Positions 62,343-64,000 of a stretch of DNA of 64,000 nucleotides are shown here, in pieces; position 1 is the first letter of the stretch, and every line of letters begins with the position of its first letter. The DNA is taken from assembly GCA_947471745.1 (NCBI GenBank), contig CANJKZ010000460.1:1045001-1109000 (forward strand). The letters run 5' to 3'. Origin of the DNA: Closterium sp. Naga37s-1 (lineage: Eukaryota; Streptophyta; Zygnematophyceae; Desmidiales; Closteriaceae). The translations under genes were made by a program, and so were the position numbers. The notes below the pieces were generated by a model that saw nothing but the letters and a program-made list of their open reading frames with translations, was not told the DNA's origin and did not search any database.

Positions 62343-63767
62343 ATGGCTAGAGCCGCGCTTCTCGCGCTGTCCCTGGCGCTGCTGCTCGCAGTCGCCCGCG
62401 CTGGCAGCCCCCTCACGAGCGCCACCGCGAACGAGAAACCCGACCCGAGCAGCAAGAAGGACGACGGGCTCATGACCGAACTCCCCGCGGACATCGCGAA
62501 GCAGGCCGCGTCGGGCAACGCGGCGGGAGTCACCTACGTGGATACCGCGCAGGATTCGTTCTTCATGGCTGATGTGAAGAAGGCCGGATGGAACGCGCAG
62601 AAATGCCCGCCTGGTTTGAACAAGGAGCTCGCGGGAGCATGCACGCCAAAAAATTGCTCCAAGGGAGGTATCCCCGCTAAGTGGAAAACCGCTTATCTGC
62701 AAAAGAACAAGCTCGGTTACGAGCTGTACGTGCCGGGTAACCCGCTGACGCTGCTCAAGGCGAACCCCGCGTCGTGCTGTAACACCTGCGCCGCGACGCC
62801 GCTCTGCACGTACTGGCAGTACATTCCCGATATTACCATCGACGGGAAGAAGGGCAAGGGCGCGTGCTATCTGATCCACGACCAGATTGATTTCACATGC
62901 GGAGAAATGACCGCGCAGTATTCGACTGAGACGAAGCCGGTGAATCTGCAGGTGCGCATTGGTGGAGAGTGCAACCCTAGCGCGAAGATCCTCAACGACC
63001 CGCATTTGGTGGGCGCGCACGGCACGCATTTCGACTTCAACGGCCGCCCCGACAAGGCGTTCTGCCTGCTCACGGACCGCGATCTGCACGTGAACATGCT
63101 GCTGAGGGGATACTATGACGAGCGCACCGATAACGCCGCGCTCGTTGTTGACGGGAAGGCAGTGCACACGTGGATTAAGGAGCTCGGGATCGTCTGGACC
63201 GCTCAGGGCGCGGACCACAAGGTTCGGCTCGCGGCGCGCGGCGGCAAGCAGCAGGAGCGCGGCGACGGGTTCATGAAGAGCATCGAGATTGACGGCGAGG
63301 AGATCCCGAGGATGAAGGTTGGTGACACGGTGACGACCGACGGCGGTCTGACTGTTCAATTCCGCGGGCTCGAGAAGGAAGGACCGTTCGATGTGGATTA
63401 CTACATGCTGACGATTGACGGTCTGGTTTCGCTGGATCTGCGCCTGCGCGTCGCGCACCCGAAGCTGCAGACCCCGACCGACGCCGAGGCGCACATCAAC
63501 GTCGGGATTGCCGAGCTGGAGCACACAGAGGAGATTCACGGTGTGTTGGGGCAGACGTACCGCGCGGATCACTCGCAGCGCGCTGCGGATTTCCAGCGTT
63601 TGATCGCGAGCCTGCACCGTCCGATTTCGGCTGACGGCGCAGAGGGGAAGGGGTTCTTGGATGGCACACCCAGGTCGTACGAGGCGAGTGATGTGCTCGC
63701 TGTGGACTGCGCTCATACCGCGTATGGCCGCGCCAGGAAGGTTATGCCCGTGCAACAGTTCCCGTAG
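62343..63767 (+). CDS. secreted root-cap/LEA-like family protein
   Basis: Single-exon gene for 474 residues. The N-terminus (MARAALLALSLALLLAVARA) is a clear signal peptide. A Cys-rich middle follows (CPPGLNKELAGACTPKNC, CCNTCAATPLCTYW, CYLIHDQIDFTC), recalling PAN/apple-like cysteine patterns. Then DPHLVGAHGTHFDFNGRPDK and FCLLTDRDLHVNMLLRGYYD, which closely match the start of the plant root-cap family (DPHxxGxxGxxFxFxGxxxxxFCLxSDxxLHxN). A C-terminal YRADHSQR segment resembles the end of that domain. The family is widespread in streptophytes without a settled biochemical role; the protein is probably extracellular or vacuolar. GC-rich codon use, no introns and no internal copies, unlike its neighbours. 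Confidence 0.8.
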   Translation: MARAALLALSLALLLAVARAGSPLTSATANEKPDPSSKKDDGLMTELPADIAKQAASGNAAGVTYVDTAQDSFFMADVKKAGWNAQKCPPGLNKELAGACTPKNCSKGGIPAKWKTAYLQKNKLGYELYVPGNPLTLLKANPASCCNTCAATPLCTYWQYIPDITIDGKKGKGACYLIHDQIDFTCGEMTAQYSTETKPVNLQVRIGGECNPSAKILNDPHLVGAHGTHFDFNGRPDKAFCLLTDRDLHVNMLLRGYYDERTDNAALVVDGKAVHTWIKELGIVWTAQGADHKVRLAARGGKQQERGDGFMKSIEIDGEEIPRMKVGDTVTTDGGLTVQFRGLEKEGPFDVDYYMLTIDGLVSLDLRLRVAHPKLQTPTDAEAHINVGIAELEHTEEIHGVLGQTYRADHSQRAADFQRLIASLHRPISADGAEGKGFLDGTPRSYEASDVLAVDCAHTAYGRARKVMPVQQFP

Positions 63768-64000
63768 AGGATTGACTCGTGACAGCATTTATACTTGTAT
63801 TGTACAGTGGGCTGGTTTGGGTACTAGGCTCATAGATAATTGGGCTGATTTGTTCATTCTTTCGGACGATAATGTCAATATGGAATGAGAAACTGTTCAT
63901 CCATTGACTTTTGATTGCATCATTAGACATCTAGAAACAATGTGGCTCATCTCTCCAACAGAGCATCTCACTGGATTCTGCCAGCCCTAGGCCATCATCA

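Overview
The window looks like nuclear DNA of a streptophyte green organism, most likely a zygnematophycean (charophyte) alga of the Closterium type; the genus is inference. Direct support: a ferredoxin-nitrite reductase with an N-terminal plastid-targeting region, a plant-type RS-subfamily SR splicing factor, a plant-like tRNA-Glu(CUC), a secreted root-cap-family protein, spliceosomal introns throughout, and many GC-rich Ty1/copia retrotransposons.

Layout. 2-5489 (+): 3' part of a gene for a giant low-complexity protein ending in a J-domain. 5542-9851: composite copia fossil in minus orientation carrying a hAT-like transposase fragment. 9852-11868: no recognised gene; holds a dense GTCGAC cluster. 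11869-25949 (+): a fasciclin-like gene split by a 13.5-kb intron filled with two nested copia elements; its last exon occurs again at 28455-28990, separated by a truncated third copia element. 29065-30840 (-): RS31-type SR protein. 31627-32937 (+): complex I subunit NDUFB2. 33839-34806 (-): SF3b subunit PHF5A. 35706-41460 (-): organellar ribosomal protein uL22 with a 1.7-kb CAG/CAA repeat in an intron. 41558-41630 (+): tRNA-Glu. 41812-44382 (+): IMPACT-family protein. 44386-55024: outer copia element (-) interrupted by a young inner copia element (+). 56624-61564 (+): nitrite reductase. 62343-63767 (+): root-cap-like secreted protein.

The genes do not form a pathway; they are unrelated housekeeping genes (splicing, respiration, organelle translation, nitrogen assimilation). 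What unites them is how their introns are built. Almost every multi-exon host gene here carries two to about ten decayed tandem copies of pieces of its own exons with adjoining splice sites. At many of the junctions between copies sits a short palindrome of the form TTTTGAG-N4-CTCAAAA, usually TTTTGAGTCGACTCAAAA. I know of no described system that produces this, and I regard it as the main discovery candidate of the window.

Exon coordinates were worked out by eye from reading frame, splice consensus and remembered family sequences. Introns are internally consistent in phase, but which of several duplicated exon copies is used in the mRNA is inference.
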